A stretch of DNA of 64,000 bases from Pseudomonas sp. C1C7 (GTDB lineage: Bacteria > Pseudomonadota > Gammaproteobacteria > Pseudomonadales > Pseudomonadaceae), in assembly GCF_013359595.1 (NCBI RefSeq), contig NZ_JABFMP010000021.1, positions 52,028 through 116,027 of the forward strand. Direction: 5' to 3'. Positions 24,451-33,870 of this stretch are shown piece after piece. The notes under the pieces were generated by a model. That model did not search any database, was not told the origin of the DNA, and saw only the letters and a program-made list of their open reading frames with translations. Position 1 is the first letter of the stretch. The number at the start of each line of letters is the position of its first letter. A program made the translations under genes and the position numbers.

Positions 24451-24867
24451 TTAACCACCATGCTTGTGTTTATGTTTATGGGTGTCTTTGTGGTGACTGT
24501 GATGATCGTTGTCATCGGCCAGACTGTTACCTACAGCGCTACCCGTTGCGCCGCCCAGACCTGCCCCGATCAGGCCACCGGTCGAGCCACCTACTTTGTT
24601 GCCAATCACCTGACCGCCGGCCGCGCCTAGACCACCACCGATGGCCGCCTCGGTCTTCTTGCCGTTCTTTGCCGTCATCGCACCGCCTGCCGCACCGCCA
24701 ACGCCAGCACCGATCGCCGCGCCGGTACTGCCTCCGACGGCCTGACCGACCACACTTCCCAATGCGCCTCCCACACCTCCGCCCAGAGCCGTGGTTGTGG
24801 TTTCTCCAGCAATGGCAGACTGCGCCGCAAAGGTAACCAGTAATAGAACAAGCAGTGTTTTACGCAT
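24451..24867 (-). CDS. Exported glycine-zipper protein with His-rich tail
   Basis: 138 residues. Signal peptide MRKTLLVLLLVTFAAQSAIA. From residue 28 to about 112 there is a continuous glycine-zipper pattern (GGGVGGALGSVVGQAVGG, GAAIGAGVGGAAGGA, GGSTGGLIGAGLGGATG), expected to form membrane-embedded or oligomerising helices. The C-terminus is rich in His, Lys and Asp (DDNDHHSHHKDTHKHKHKH), a likely metal-binding tail. A single gene with its own terminator at 24403-24432. Similar small proteins are often envelope-stress related; the metal role is inference. Confidence 0.85.
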   Translation of the reverse strand: MRKTLLVLLLVTFAAQSAIAGETTTTALGGGVGGALGSVVGQAVGGSTGAAIGAGVGGAAGGAMTAKNGKKTEAAIGGGLGAAGGQVIGNKVGGSTGGLIGAGLGGATGSAVGNSLADDNDHHSHHKDTHKHKHKHGG

Positions 24868-25090
24868 CGTTCAGACCTCTAAAAATCAACAAATCGCGAA
24901 AAGCTTGTTGGATGCGTAATTGCAGGTCAATACAAGTTAGGGTGTTCATTGATATGAATCAGTAATGCTTTACTTACTTGACCGTCCGTCAATAGAAACT
25001 CCTGCAGCGGCTTAATATCAATGCGCAGGTCAGATATGACTTGGTAAAGCCAATCACACATTCTGCTGCGACTGCTCCGATGAAACATTA

Positions 25091-26386
25091 TCAAAAACGC
25101 CAGGTTGCCCCACCACCAATGATGTGCAGCGCGGCATTTTTGTATGTTCCTGATAACGTTTCGCCAGAGCGTGATTTGGTCTGCTCTACGTCCATATCTC
25201 CCAACCAGACCAACGTGTAGGCCGCATGTAGGCCCAGCCCTTCATCGATCTTGTAGTTGACTCCGGTGGCAAAGCGCCAGGCCTCACCCATGGGATTGTC
25301 CACGGTGCGATCCTTGTCATCCACTGCCGAGCTGTCATAGCCGACGCCTAAGCTCCAGCGCAATCGCGAATCGATCTGGTATTGCGCGCCAAGCGAAGCG
25401 TGCCAGGTGTCCTTGTATTGACGGTCGGCGGTCCGGCTGACGTTGGCGGCATTGGCGTCAACTTCCACGCCGATTTCCCCGAACTCACTCCAATCCTGCC
25501 ACCCGAGACTGCCCAGCAATTTCCACTGCGAGGTCAGATCATGGGCGACACTGAGAAGGACGGTTTGCGGCACTGACATATCCAGTTCCAGGGAATCGAC
25601 ATCCAGGCGACGTAATGCAGCATTGATAATGGGATTGTCGACTTTGCGTACGCTGGGGCTGTCCTTGAATTCCAGGTCGATCTTGCTGGTGTAGGCGAGG
25701 CCAATCTGCGTGCGCTCGTTCAATCGATAGAGCAGCCCGAGGTTGATGCCGGCACCCACATCGGTGTCCTTGTATTCGAGCTGGCCGTCGGGACTGTCAC
25801 GCAGACCGAGCAAGTTGTTGTTGATCGCCGTTTCGTTTCGGTAATACGCATACATGATGCGCGGGCCGATACCGATCGACAGGTCATCGGTGAATTTGTG
25901 CGCCAGCGTAGGCTGGAACGACACACCGATGATTGCCGCTTCCTGGTTGAAGTAACGACCGGCCCAATCGTCGTCGTAGTCCAGCGCCAGGCCAAAGTTA
26001 CCGTACATGCCAAAACCGATGGCGGAGCGTTCGTCGAGCTGGTGGGCGATAAAGAAACTGGCACCGGGCAGATACTGCAGCGCGTTGCCGCCTTCATTGC
26101 CATCGAACTGGTTGTTGCTGTCACGGGAGAAACGCATGTCTCCCAGGATTACCTGTGCATTGGCGCTGATCTGGGTTCCGGCCAGTTCAGTGATGCCGGC
26201 AGGGTTGCTCATCAGGACACTGGGGTCGGTGGCCAGTGCGGCGGCACCTGCGTTGGCCAGGCCGTTACCTTCCTGGCCAGCTTCGTAGATCAGGATACCC
26301 CCGGCCCAGGCATTGCCGTTCAGCAAGCCCAAACCAAGCACCAGGGAAGAAATGTGAAGTCGGCGAGCATGGCTGATTCGGTACAT
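25091..26386 (-). CDS. OmpP1/FadL/TodX-family outer membrane transport protein
   Basis: 431 residues. Signal peptide to about residue 28 (LVLGLGLLNGNAWAGG), then the FadL N-terminal hatch-like region (GILIYEAGQEGNGLANAGAA, ATDPSVLMSNPAGI, an NPAG motif) and a 14-strand barrel pattern ending in the terminal aromatic F (GGATWRF). The family moves long-chain fatty acids or other hydrophobic compounds across the outer membrane. It lies upstream, in the same direction, of the glycine-zipper gene but 223 bases away, and downstream of the DUF3313 terminator, so it is probably its own unit. An alkylsulfatase remnant nearby hints at past use of alkyl compounds. Confidence 0.88.
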   Translation of the reverse strand: MYRISHARRLHISSLVLGLGLLNGNAWAGGILIYEAGQEGNGLANAGAAALATDPSVLMSNPAGITELAGTQISANAQVILGDMRFSRDSNNQFDGNEGGNALQYLPGASFFIAHQLDERSAIGFGMYGNFGLALDYDDDWAGRYFNQEAAIIGVSFQPTLAHKFTDDLSIGIGPRIMYAYYRNETAINNNLLGLRDSPDGQLEYKDTDVGAGINLGLLYRLNERTQIGLAYTSKIDLEFKDSPSVRKVDNPIINAALRRLDVDSLELDMSVPQTVLLSVAHDLTSQWKLLGSLGWQDWSEFGEIGVEVDANAANVSRTADRQYKDTWHASLGAQYQIDSRLRWSLGVGYDSSAVDDKDRTVDNPMGEAWRFATGVNYKIDEGLGLHAAYTLVWLGDMDVEQTKSRSGETLSGTYKNAALHIIGGGATWRF

Positions 26387-26454
26387 TGCGCGTCCTCTGC
26401 GAAACCATCAGGCATCAAAGGCAATCAAGTTGACGGGGCTTCAGGTTCATTCGG

Positions 26455-26507
26455 AAAAACGGCCACGGACGCTGCGCTTGCATCGACAAGGCAGTCCCGT
26501 GGCCGTT
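26455..26507 (-). terminator. Rho-independent terminator of the DUF3313 gene
   Basis: On the minus strand AACGGCCACGG and CCGTGGCCGTT form an 11-bp stem followed by TTTTT. The 28-base loop contains a second stem (CTGCCTTG with CAAGCGCAG). It begins nine bases after the stop of the DUF3313 gene. Confidence 0.85.
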
Positions 26508-26515
26508 GCAAAGCA

Positions 26516-27187
26516 CTACTTGGTTTTCAGTTGCTCGTAGGACTTGACCATGTCTTGCGCCCAAATATCGATGGTCGCCCTGAAGTCGTTGGCCTTCAGT
26601 ACTTGAGAGGAGTTGTCCAGGTCTGCACCCGCCCCCTTGCGCACAACCTGTGCGACTACCTGATTATCGCGGCCATCGAGAAACGCCGCTTCTGTGGCCA
26701 GGCTGGTGTCCTGATCGCGTATACCTGTCGCCGCGCTGACACCGGCTGCCACCAAAGCGATCGGGATCACTTCATAAGGTTGCAATCCTTTGGTTTTGGC
26801 ACTGGCGGCAGTAATGGCGGGGCGCACGATCAGCACGCCAGGCCCTGGGCCGGTGGCCAGCGGAAGCGCTCTGGCGAAGGCATTTTTCAAGGTCTGGTCG
26901 TAGTACTGAGTGATGCCATTGAGAGTGCTTTGCGGGATTTTCTCGGTAGGTTGCGGTTTCGGGTAGAGCTGGCTGGGTTCGACGTAAACGCTGTTGAACT
27001 TGCTGACATCCACGCCTGGCTTGATCCAGCGCATGACCGCTTCACCGGTGGGGGATTTTTCCTCCTTCAGGTTGCTGTAGTCCCTGAGAAAACCGGAATA
27101 CTGCTCGGGGTCAACGTACTTGCTGGCACAGCCGGAAAGCGCCAGAGACAACACGCACATAGGGATTGCGAGAGACTTCAACGACAT
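26516..27187 (-). CDS. DUF3313 family lipoprotein
   Basis: The ORF is open to 27424, but that part is the tail of the alkylsulfatase pseudogene; the real start is MSLKSLAIPMCVLSLALSGC at 27187. 223 residues with a lipobox (ALSGC, lipidated Cys about 20). The mature region has DUF3313 features: FNSVYVEPSQLYPKPQPTEK, LPLATGPGPGVLIVRPAITA and an Ala/Gly-rich helix IPIALVAAGVSAATG. It probably sits in the outer membrane's inner leaflet. Function unknown. Its promoter must lie in, or just after, the pseudogene remnant, and the terminator at 26455-26507 ends it. Confidence 0.82.
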   Translation of the reverse strand: MSLKSLAIPMCVLSLALSGCASKYVDPEQYSGFLRDYSNLKEEKSPTGEAVMRWIKPGVDVSKFNSVYVEPSQLYPKPQPTEKIPQSTLNGITQYYDQTLKNAFARALPLATGPGPGVLIVRPAITAASAKTKGLQPYEVIPIALVAAGVSAATGIRDQDTSLATEAAFLDGRDNQVVAQVVRKGAGADLDNSSQVLKANDFRATIDIWAQDMVKSYEQLKTK

Positions 27188-27307
27188 GGGAACGCTCCAT
27201 CGACGGAAAATAGAGGGAGAAGCAGACACACGACAGCGTTTCCAAACGCTGCCATGTGCCCAGGTCAACTGAGTGGGTGAGACGTCACAACCTGCGGCGA
27301 GCGCTTT

Positions 27308-28280
27308 TGGCGTGACAATGTTGAACCAAAAGTCGAAGTCATCCATGTAGGACACCAACTCCTCCAGTTTGCCCTGCGTGCCATCGACCTTGATATCGCC
27401 TTTGGCCAGCGCATCCTTCAACACCTGTGGTCTTGATGATGTCGGTCGGCGGAATCAGCGTCACCGTACCGGCCGATGTGGTGGTGCCCAGACCGGCACC
27501 CAACTGGCCTGTCGCAGAAGGTGGCAGCAGGTTGCCGTACATGTAACTGGCGCGACGGCTCATGGCCGTACCGGCCATAACGTTTTCGGCGACCGCATGC
27601 TCGACGAAGCCCAGCGGTGCATAGATCTTCACCTTGCCGGCCTTCACATCGTCCTCGTTGACCACGCCGCGTACGCCGCCGTAGTGGTCGACATGGCTGT
27701 GGGTGTAGATCACGGCCACGACCGGTTTTTTCGGCCGGTGCTGGTAGTAAAGGTCCAGGGCTGCCTTGGCGGTTTCGGTGGAGATCAGCGGGTCGAAGAT
27801 AGTGATGCCGTCCTTGCCCTCGACGATGGTCATGTTCGACAGGTCGTAATTGCGGACCTGGTAGATACCGTCGGTGACCTCGAACAGACCAGAGATGTTG
27901 ATCAACTGCGACTGACGCCACAGGCTGGGGTTGGTGGTGTCCGGAGCGTTCTCGCCTTCCTTGATGAAGGCGTATTTGGCCGGGTCCCAGATCACATTGC
28001 CCGATCCGCCTTTGATGACGGTCGATGGCAGCGGAGCAATGAATCCCTTGTGCGCCAGTTCAAAGGACGTCTTGTCATTGAATGGCAGCTCCTTGAGCAG
28101 CGCATTGTTCGCCGCCTTGGTGGCTTCGGAGGCGGGTTTTGGCTTTTCCGCCTCGGCCGCGATGGCCTGAGTAGCCAGCGCAATGGCTGCCACCAGCGAA
28201 CAAACGACCCCGGCCATTCTCAGTGGGCGCCACTCGCCACGGGAGTGAACCTGCCCTGTCGAATTCATTTCAGGGACCAT
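27308..28280 (-). pseudogene. SDS hydrolase-like alkylsulfatase, internal deletion plus frameshift
   Basis: The first ~285 codons match the N-terminal half of SdsA1-type alkylsulfatases: signal peptide, NPSLWRQSQLINISGLFEV, metallo-beta-lactamase motif THSHVDHYGG and ENVMAGTAMSRRASYMYGN. Near 27424, just after IIKTTG, the reading jumps to another frame that encodes only the extreme C-terminus of the same family (DALAKGDIKVDGT, MDDFDFWFNIVTP). About 330 residues of the middle, including the remaining metal ligands, dimerisation region and most of the SCP2-like domain, are missing. The remnant reads on without a stop into the DUF3313 ORF. It cannot make an active enzyme. AAGGAG still precedes the ATG at 28280. 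Confidence 0.88.
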
Positions 28281-28538
28281 CTTCCACGCTCCTTCATAGT
28301 CAGAAAGCGCTAACCAAAAGCGCTAAGGCCAAGCACAATTGAAGGTAGTCGGAATTACGAATCAGTCTTAAAAAAAAGTATTAAAAACACGAAATAAATT
28401 GCAATAAATTTTATTAACGAAATAGTGAGGTTACGGGCTTTCGTTCAATTTTGTGATCTGTCGGAAAGTACATCTGTACTTGGATTTTTCATTGAGAACA
28501 ATAAGTTGTACAAGATCTATACAACCGTCAGAAAGCTG

Positions 28539-29132
28539 TCAAAGTTTCGGTAGCCATGGCGCCAGCATGTCCAAAGCACCGCGTCCGCCCTTGCGTAATG
28601 AGGCGACGAGCGGTAACCAAGTGACCTCCGTTACTACTACTTGCGAGGCAGGCATCAATCGCACTTCGCCAGCGGTTCCCCCCGCCGGCCCGCCATCTGG
28701 CATGTAGATGGTGACCCAGTCACCAGCCGTATCCAGGACCAGGCACAAACGCCAGCCATCCCCCTCGGCGATCATCCCAACGCGGGTATTGCTGTCATTA
28801 TCCAGCCCGGCCATCCGGGTGCTTATGTCCTTGAACAATTGATAGCCCGGAAGGTTGCCCAGCACTTTGTCCTCGACGGCAGCGAGCGATCTGGATGCAA
28901 TGGCTGTCCTGGCAAGCAAGCCGGCACAAAAACACAACACAACCAGTCCGAGCAGTGTTGCCAGACTAATTAGCGTGACTCCGGCAACGTCATAACCCGA
29001 AAACATCGGCAGTAATTTTTGGACAGGGCCTTTCAAAAGGTGGATGGCTTTTTCAATCAGCACGATGATCAACACCAACGGAAGAATAAATAACAACCCG
29101 CCGATAACTGTGGTTTTGATGAACTTGAACAT
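28539..29132 (-). CDS. DUF502 family membrane protein
   Basis: 197 residues. Two N-terminal membrane helices (about 6-27, TVIGGLLFILPLVLIIVLIE, and 49-75, GVTLISLATLLGLVVLCFCA), followed by a soluble beta-rich region with the DUF502 pattern LPGYQLFKDIST, VGMIAEGDGWRLCLVLDT, VTIYMPDGGPAGGTAGEVRL. These are inner-membrane proteins of unknown role, sometimes linked to envelope homeostasis. Single gene with GGAAAAAC upstream as SD. No partner is evident beyond the barrel-protein gene 100 bases upstream on the same strand. Confidence 0.85.
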   Translation of the reverse strand: MFKFIKTTVIGGLLFILPLVLIIVLIEKAIHLLKGPVQKLLPMFSGYDVAGVTLISLATLLGLVVLCFCAGLLARTAIASRSLAAVEDKVLGNLPGYQLFKDISTRMAGLDNDSNTRVGMIAEGDGWRLCLVLDTAGDWVTIYMPDGGPAGGTAGEVRLMPASQVVVTEVTWLPLVASLRKGGRGALDMLAPWLPKL

Positions 29133-29232
29133 ATTGTTTTTCCTCTCCGGAATTTGGACCTGTCGCTCAACTTCATTCAGCCAGGAACTGGCTTAGACGA
29201 CTTCGAACCACTTGGGGGAGGGTGAGGCCGGC

Positions 29233-30051
29233 TCAGCGTGGAAACAGCAAAGTCAACGCGACACGCAATCCCCAGCCCTCGGGACCATCTTCAGTGCTTT
29301 CTGCCCAATAACGGGGCCCCGCTTGCACCGTCAGGGGATGACCATCGATTTTCAACAATTGCGTCACCGTCAGGTTGATCGGTATCGACCATTCTTTTGA
29401 TTGCCAGTCGTAAGTCGATTCAGTGTTGATGCCGAATGTAGTGAATTGGCTGTTGGTGTAGGAGAGGAAAGGCTGCAGGAAGGTCTGATTGACCTTTTCC
29501 TTGTCATTCGGCGGGCTGCCTTCGAGCCCCCACAGATGATTGGCCAGAATGCCCCGGGTCCAGCCGTTGGACTGTTTGAGTGCCACCACCGTCGGGCCGA
29601 GGGCCCATTGCTCGCTGCTCAAAAGCTTATCGCTTCCAGTGGGAATCAGCATTGCCGGGCCGGCGCCGAGTATCCAGCCATCTTCAGTTGGTTTCTTCGG
29701 GGAAAAGAAAAAGCTTTGTGTGACATCACCCACGCCGGATTTGTCGGCGACGCCATCGGGTGCAAGGCCATGCTGGTCGATGACCGGCAAAATCGTTCGC
29801 GAGATGAGGTTCCAGTCGTTATTCAACGTAAAAGGTAATACGGGCTGGATATTGGTGACGCTGTGCATGCCTTCGCCACTGGGTCCCATCTTTTGATCCC
29901 AGTTGTATTGCACGGGCAGGCTGTACATCGCCGCAACCGGATTGAGCGCTTTCCTGGCCAGCTCCGCGGAGTCTTCGGCATGGGACAAATGGGAGCAGGT
30001 AAACACCGCAAGACCCGACACTAACCTGAACGCAATTCGATCTTCTGACAT
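29233..30051 (-). CDS. Outer-membrane barrel protein (transporter/neuromedin U-like family)
   Basis: 272 residues. Signal peptide about 1-25 (FRLVSGLAVFTCSHLSHAED). The mature part has a repeated beta pattern (NIQPVLPFTLNNDWNLISRT, ILPVIDQHG, GVGDVTQSFFFSPKKPTEDG, WILGAGPAMLIPTGSDKLLS) as in the barrel proteins that Pseudomonas annotations call neuromedin U or transporter. Ligand unknown. It is transcribed away from the MscS gene at 30223; the 171-base gap between them must carry both promoters. Confidence 0.78.
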   Translation of the reverse strand: MSEDRIAFRLVSGLAVFTCSHLSHAEDSAELARKALNPVAAMYSLPVQYNWDQKMGPSGEGMHSVTNIQPVLPFTLNNDWNLISRTILPVIDQHGLAPDGVADKSGVGDVTQSFFFSPKKPTEDGWILGAGPAMLIPTGSDKLLSSEQWALGPTVVALKQSNGWTRGILANHLWGLEGSPPNDKEKVNQTFLQPFLSYTNSQFTTFGINTESTYDWQSKEWSIPINLTVTQLLKIDGHPLTVQAGPRYWAESTEDGPEGWGLRVALTLLFPR

Positions 30052-30222
30052 ACCGCTCCCTTTAAATATCTCAGGTCAGTGGGACGGACTCACGGACAGC
30101 CAACCCAGTGTAGGACATGAAAGCGATCAGCCCTGTCTTTGTCCAAATCTGACATCCATTCATCGCTGGACTACGCTGCGATTGGTATCTCTGACCTCTC
30201 CAGTGACGTAAGGAATTCATGC

Positions 30223-31833
30223 ATGCAGAGCCGGCTGCTCGCTACATTGCTGTTCGTTTTCTGCGTGTCCTGTTCGATGCTGATCCAGGCGGCAGACGAA
30301 ACCACTTCATCCCAGGATTACGCCGAGCTGACCGTTGCCAATCGCAACGTCATGGTTTTCCGTAGCACCTTGATGGGCGAGTCGCCGGCTTCGCGGGTGA
30401 AGCGGGCCAAGGCAGTGATCAGCGAGGCACTCGATGAGGCCGATGATCCCGTGGTTGCGCTCGATCCGATCCAGGACAGTTATCTGGTGCTGCTGGGCAC
30501 ACGGCGGGCCTTTATCGTTTCGCCCAAGGATGTCGACACCCTTCAATATGGATCTGTCGAACAGGCTGCTCAAAGCGCTGCCGAAAAACTGCGCCAGGTA
30601 GTGGCTGAAACGAAGGAGTCGCGCAGCCTTCGCCTGATGCTGCGCGCGCTTGTTGCGGCAGCCATCGCCACGGGCATTTATCTGGCCTTGCTCTGGGGCG
30701 TGGCATTTGTGCGACGCAAACTGCTCTTGCGTTTGCCCGAACTGATGGACCGACACACGCGGGCGTTGAAAGTCGGAAGGGTCCAGGTCATCGAGGCCAA
30801 CTACCTGTACCCGCTGGTCATTCGCGTGTTCTGGCTGTTGCGCTGGCTGGTCCTGCTGCTGCTCACCTATGAGTGGCTGGGGTTCGTTCTCTCGCGCTTC
30901 CCCTATACCCGTCCCTGGGGTGAAAGCCTCAACAATTACTTGCTTGAGCTGGCCACTTATCTGTTTCAGGCGGTCGTTGGTGCGATACCCGGGCTGGGCG
31001 TGGCGCTGGCGATCTTCTTCATCGCCCGGGGCGCGACGGCCTTCACTCGCCAGGTGCTCAAGCGCATGGCGGGGCCGGGTACATTCAACTGGCTGAACTA
31101 CGAAACCCTGCAACCCACCCAGCGCCTGACCTCGCTGGCGATCTGGCTGTTTGCCCTGGCCATGGCGTATCCGTATCTGCCCGGGGCCGGGACCGATGCC
31201 TTCAAGGGACTGTCGGTGCTGATCGGCCTGATGATTTCCCTGGGCGCCAGCAGTGTGGTCGGGCAGGCGGCCGCCGGTTTGATTCTCACCTACACACGCA
31301 CATTGCGCCCCGGTGAGTTCGTGCGCATAGGCGAATACGAAGGCACGGTCACGGAACTGGGCATGTTCACCACCAGCATTCGTACCGGGCTGGGGGAGGT
31401 GCTGACCCTGCCCAATTCGATGATCACCGGCACCGTCACCAAGAACTATTCGCGCATCGTCAAGGGCTCGGGGTATGTGGTCGATACGGTGGTGACCATC
31501 GGCTACGACACACCCTGGCGTCAGGTGGAGGCCATGTTGCTCGAGGCCGCCAGGCGTACCCCCGGGGTACTGGAAGACCCACCGGCGCAGGTGTTCCAGA
31601 CCGCGCTATCGGACTTTTATCCGGAATATCGCCTGGTGGCGCAGGCGATCCCCAGCCAGCCCCGACCCCGCGCCGTGCTGCTGAGCATGCTGCACGCCAA
31701 TATCCAGGACGTCTTCAATGAGTACGGCGTGCAGATCATGTCGCCGCACTACGAGGTCGATCCCGATTTAGAGAAATACGTGCCCAAGGACAAGTGGTTC
31801 CTGGCGCCGGCACGCAAACCCGATGATCAGTAA
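30223..31833 (+). CDS. MscS-family mechanosensitive ion channel with periplasmic N-terminal domain
   Basis: The start at 30223 (MQSRLLATLLFVFCVSC) has AAGGA upstream; a longer in-frame start at 30139 lacks a signal peptide. 536 residues: signal peptide, periplasmic region to about 140, then five or so membrane helices. The MscS core begins with the pore helix SLGASSVVGQAAAGLIL, then the beta domain RPGEFVRIGEYEGTVTELGM and LPNSMITGTVTKNYSR. It releases solutes on membrane tension. Co-directional with the AspT-like antiporter 23 bases downstream, so probably one transcript. Confidence 0.88.
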   Translation: MQSRLLATLLFVFCVSCSMLIQAADETTSSQDYAELTVANRNVMVFRSTLMGESPASRVKRAKAVISEALDEADDPVVALDPIQDSYLVLLGTRRAFIVSPKDVDTLQYGSVEQAAQSAAEKLRQVVAETKESRSLRLMLRALVAAAIATGIYLALLWGVAFVRRKLLLRLPELMDRHTRALKVGRVQVIEANYLYPLVIRVFWLLRWLVLLLLTYEWLGFVLSRFPYTRPWGESLNNYLLELATYLFQAVVGAIPGLGVALAIFFIARGATAFTRQVLKRMAGPGTFNWLNYETLQPTQRLTSLAIWLFALAMAYPYLPGAGTDAFKGLSVLIGLMISLGASSVVGQAAAGLILTYTRTLRPGEFVRIGEYEGTVTELGMFTTSIRTGLGEVLTLPNSMITGTVTKNYSRIVKGSGYVVDTVVTIGYDTPWRQVEAMLLEAARRTPGVLEDPPAQVFQTALSDFYPEYRLVAQAIPSQPRPRAVLLSMLHANIQDVFNEYGVQIMSPHYEVDPDLEKYVPKDKWFLAPARKPDDQ

Positions 31834-31856
31834 TCGCGTTTGAAGGGAGTCCGTCC

Positions 31857-33548
31857 ATGGTCGATTTTTTCCTCCACGCCCTGCGTGCAGATCCGGAAAT
31901 CGCAGTATTCCTGGCCATAGCGCTGGGGGTGCTGATCGGGCGTGTTCACATCGGCAGTTTCCATCTGGGGTCGGTGGCCGGGGCCTTGTTGATGGGGCTG
32001 ATCATTGGTCAGATCGGCCTGGAGGTGCCCACGGGGCTCAAATCCGTGTTTTTCGTGATGTTCATCTACGCCGTCGGCTTCAAGAGCGGGCCGGAGTTTT
32101 TCGGCAGTCTCAACCGAGGCACCCTGAAACTCGTGGCGCTTTCATTCGTGCTGTGCGCGACGGCGTTGGGTTCGATCCTGCTGATGAATGCGATCTACCA
32201 CTTCGACGCCGGGTTTACAGCCGGGTTGGGGGCAGGCGCCCTGACAGATACGGCGATCATGGGCACCGCCACCAGTGCGATCAATCAATTGACGATCGAC
32301 GCGGCGGCCAAGGCGCAGCTCAACAGCCATATGGCCATTGCCTACGCCATTACCTACCTGTTCGGCACCATCGGCCTGATCGTCTTTGTCGGCAGCATTG
32401 CGCCGAAGTTGCTCGGCGTGGATCTGCGGGCGTCGGCACGGGAGCTGGAGCTTGAGTTGGGCATTGCAAAAAACGAAGACGCGATCACCGTACCCTACAC
32501 GCGCATCGTCGTGCGTGCCCATCAGGTGGCGACCAACGGCCAGGCCAATGGTCAACGGATTGCCGATCTGGAACAGCAGCATGACTCCCTGAGTATCGAG
32601 CGGGTGGTCAGGGCCGGCCAGGTGATCGAACGGGATGAAGGGTTCACCCTCATGGCGGGCGATGTCGTGGGCGTGTATGCGTTGCGTGAGGCAGTCGGCA
32701 CGCTCAGCGACTGGGTGGGGCCCGAGATCGACCACCCCGAGTCGTTATCCTTTGCCACGCGCCAGGCGGACATCGTCCTGACTTCAAAGGAGTTCGCCGG
32801 CAAGACCATTCACCAGGCCAGAACACACCTGGAAGACGCCCGACGCCTGGGCTGCTTTCTCACAGCCATCACGCGTCAGGGGTACGACCTGCCGTTGTTG
32901 CCCAACACGGTGTTGCGCCGGGGTGACGTGATCAGCGTGACGGGGCGCACCGCAAGCGTGCAAGCGCTGGCCAAACGACTGGGGCGCATCCGCGAGAGCA
33001 ACTACAAAAGCGACATTGCCATGCACACCCTGGGTATGGTCCTGGGTTCATTGCTGGGACTGCTGTCGACGCATATCGGCATGATCCCGGTGGAGCTGGG
33101 CATTGGCGGCGGGGTGTTGGTCGCCGCACTGGTGATCGGTTGGTACAACTCCCGGCACCCGGAAATCGGCGCCTTGCCACCCGCCGCACAGTGGGCCTTT
33201 TCCGAATTCGGCCTGACCGCCTTTGGCGCGGTGGTCGGTCTGCTGGCAGGGCCTGCGGCCTTCGCGGCAATGAAAGAACAGGGGCTTGCGCTCCTGGTCT
33301 CCGGCGCGGTGGTGACGATCTTGCCGCCGCTCGTGGCTCTGTACTTCGGTCGTTATGTGCTGCGTCTGCACCCGATGATTTTGTTCGGCGGTCTGGCCGG
33401 CGCGCAAACCGAAGCGGCGTCGATGAACAAAATCATCGAGCAGTCCGGCAGCAATACCCCGGTGATCGGCTTCACCGTCTGTTATGCCATCTCCAACGTG
33501 CTGCTGGCGGTGTGCGGGCCGATCATCGTGTTCATGGTGGCCGGCTGA
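31857..33548 (+). CDS. AspT/YidE-type antiporter (aspartate-alanine exchange family)
   Basis: 563 residues with two homologous membrane halves around a central cytosolic region. Each half carries the AspT duplication motif: GLGAGALTDTAIMGTATSAI in the first, GGLAGAQTEAASMNKIIEQS in the second. The middle (about 205-370) has two TrkA-C/RCK_C-like domains (ERDEGFTLMAGDVVGVYALR, LRRGDVISVTGRTASVQALA). The family exchanges amino acids or dicarboxylates across the inner membrane; no aspartate decarboxylase gene is adjacent, so the substrate is open. It follows the MscS channel closely and ends just before a REPIN. Confidence 0.87.
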   Translation: MVDFFLHALRADPEIAVFLAIALGVLIGRVHIGSFHLGSVAGALLMGLIIGQIGLEVPTGLKSVFFVMFIYAVGFKSGPEFFGSLNRGTLKLVALSFVLCATALGSILLMNAIYHFDAGFTAGLGAGALTDTAIMGTATSAINQLTIDAAAKAQLNSHMAIAYAITYLFGTIGLIVFVGSIAPKLLGVDLRASARELELELGIAKNEDAITVPYTRIVVRAHQVATNGQANGQRIADLEQQHDSLSIERVVRAGQVIERDEGFTLMAGDVVGVYALREAVGTLSDWVGPEIDHPESLSFATRQADIVLTSKEFAGKTIHQARTHLEDARRLGCFLTAITRQGYDLPLLPNTVLRRGDVISVTGRTASVQALAKRLGRIRESNYKSDIAMHTLGMVLGSLLGLLSTHIGMIPVELGIGGGVLVAALVIGWYNSRHPEIGALPPAAQWAFSEFGLTAFGAVVGLLAGPAAFAAMKEQGLALLVSGAVVTILPPLVALYFGRYVLRLHPMILFGGLAGAQTEAASMNKIIEQSGSNTPVIGFTVCYAISNVLLAVCGPIIVFMVAG

Positions 33549-33563
33549 CGGCACCTATCCCGT

Positions 33564-33645
33564 GTAGGAGCTGCCGAAGGCTGCGATCTTTTGATTTTGC
33601 TTAAAAAAACAAGATCAAAAGATCGCAGCCTTCGGCAGCTCCTAC
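33564..33645. repeat. REPIN (GGCTGCGATCTTTTGAT type)
   Basis: Near-perfect inverted copies of GTAGGAGCTGCCGAAGGCTG... around a 20-base A-rich loop, 15 bases after the antiporter stop. A degenerate single REP fragment (AGCAAGCTCGCTCCTA) follows near 33698. Confidence 0.92.
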
Positions 33646-33870
33646 AGGGATTGTCGGTGTACGCACGATTTGCAAACCATCGAAAAAACTGTGGAAGCAA
33701 GCTCGCTCCTACTTTGTTTAAAAGCTTGTCCGTGGGAACGGTTTGGGCCTACGCGAGCTGGCGGCTTGACCTACAAAATTGCCGGAAGCCGCTGACTGGT
33801 GGGGTTTTGGGGTGATCTTTATTGTTTGGGGTGTCGCTGCAAACTCAGCGACCGGGCCTGGAAACCCGAG
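33646..33870. other. Intergenic stretch before the DUF6124 leader
   Basis: It contains a REP fragment near 33690-33715 and otherwise no convincing ORF or hairpin. The promoter of the leader RNA and DUF6124 gene should be in its last part. Confidence 0.4.

Noticed and set aside
26516..27424. Long version of the DUF3313 protein starting at 27424
   Set aside because: The first ~79 residues are the tail of the broken alkylsulfatase and flanking DNA; the lipoprotein signal begins at 27187.
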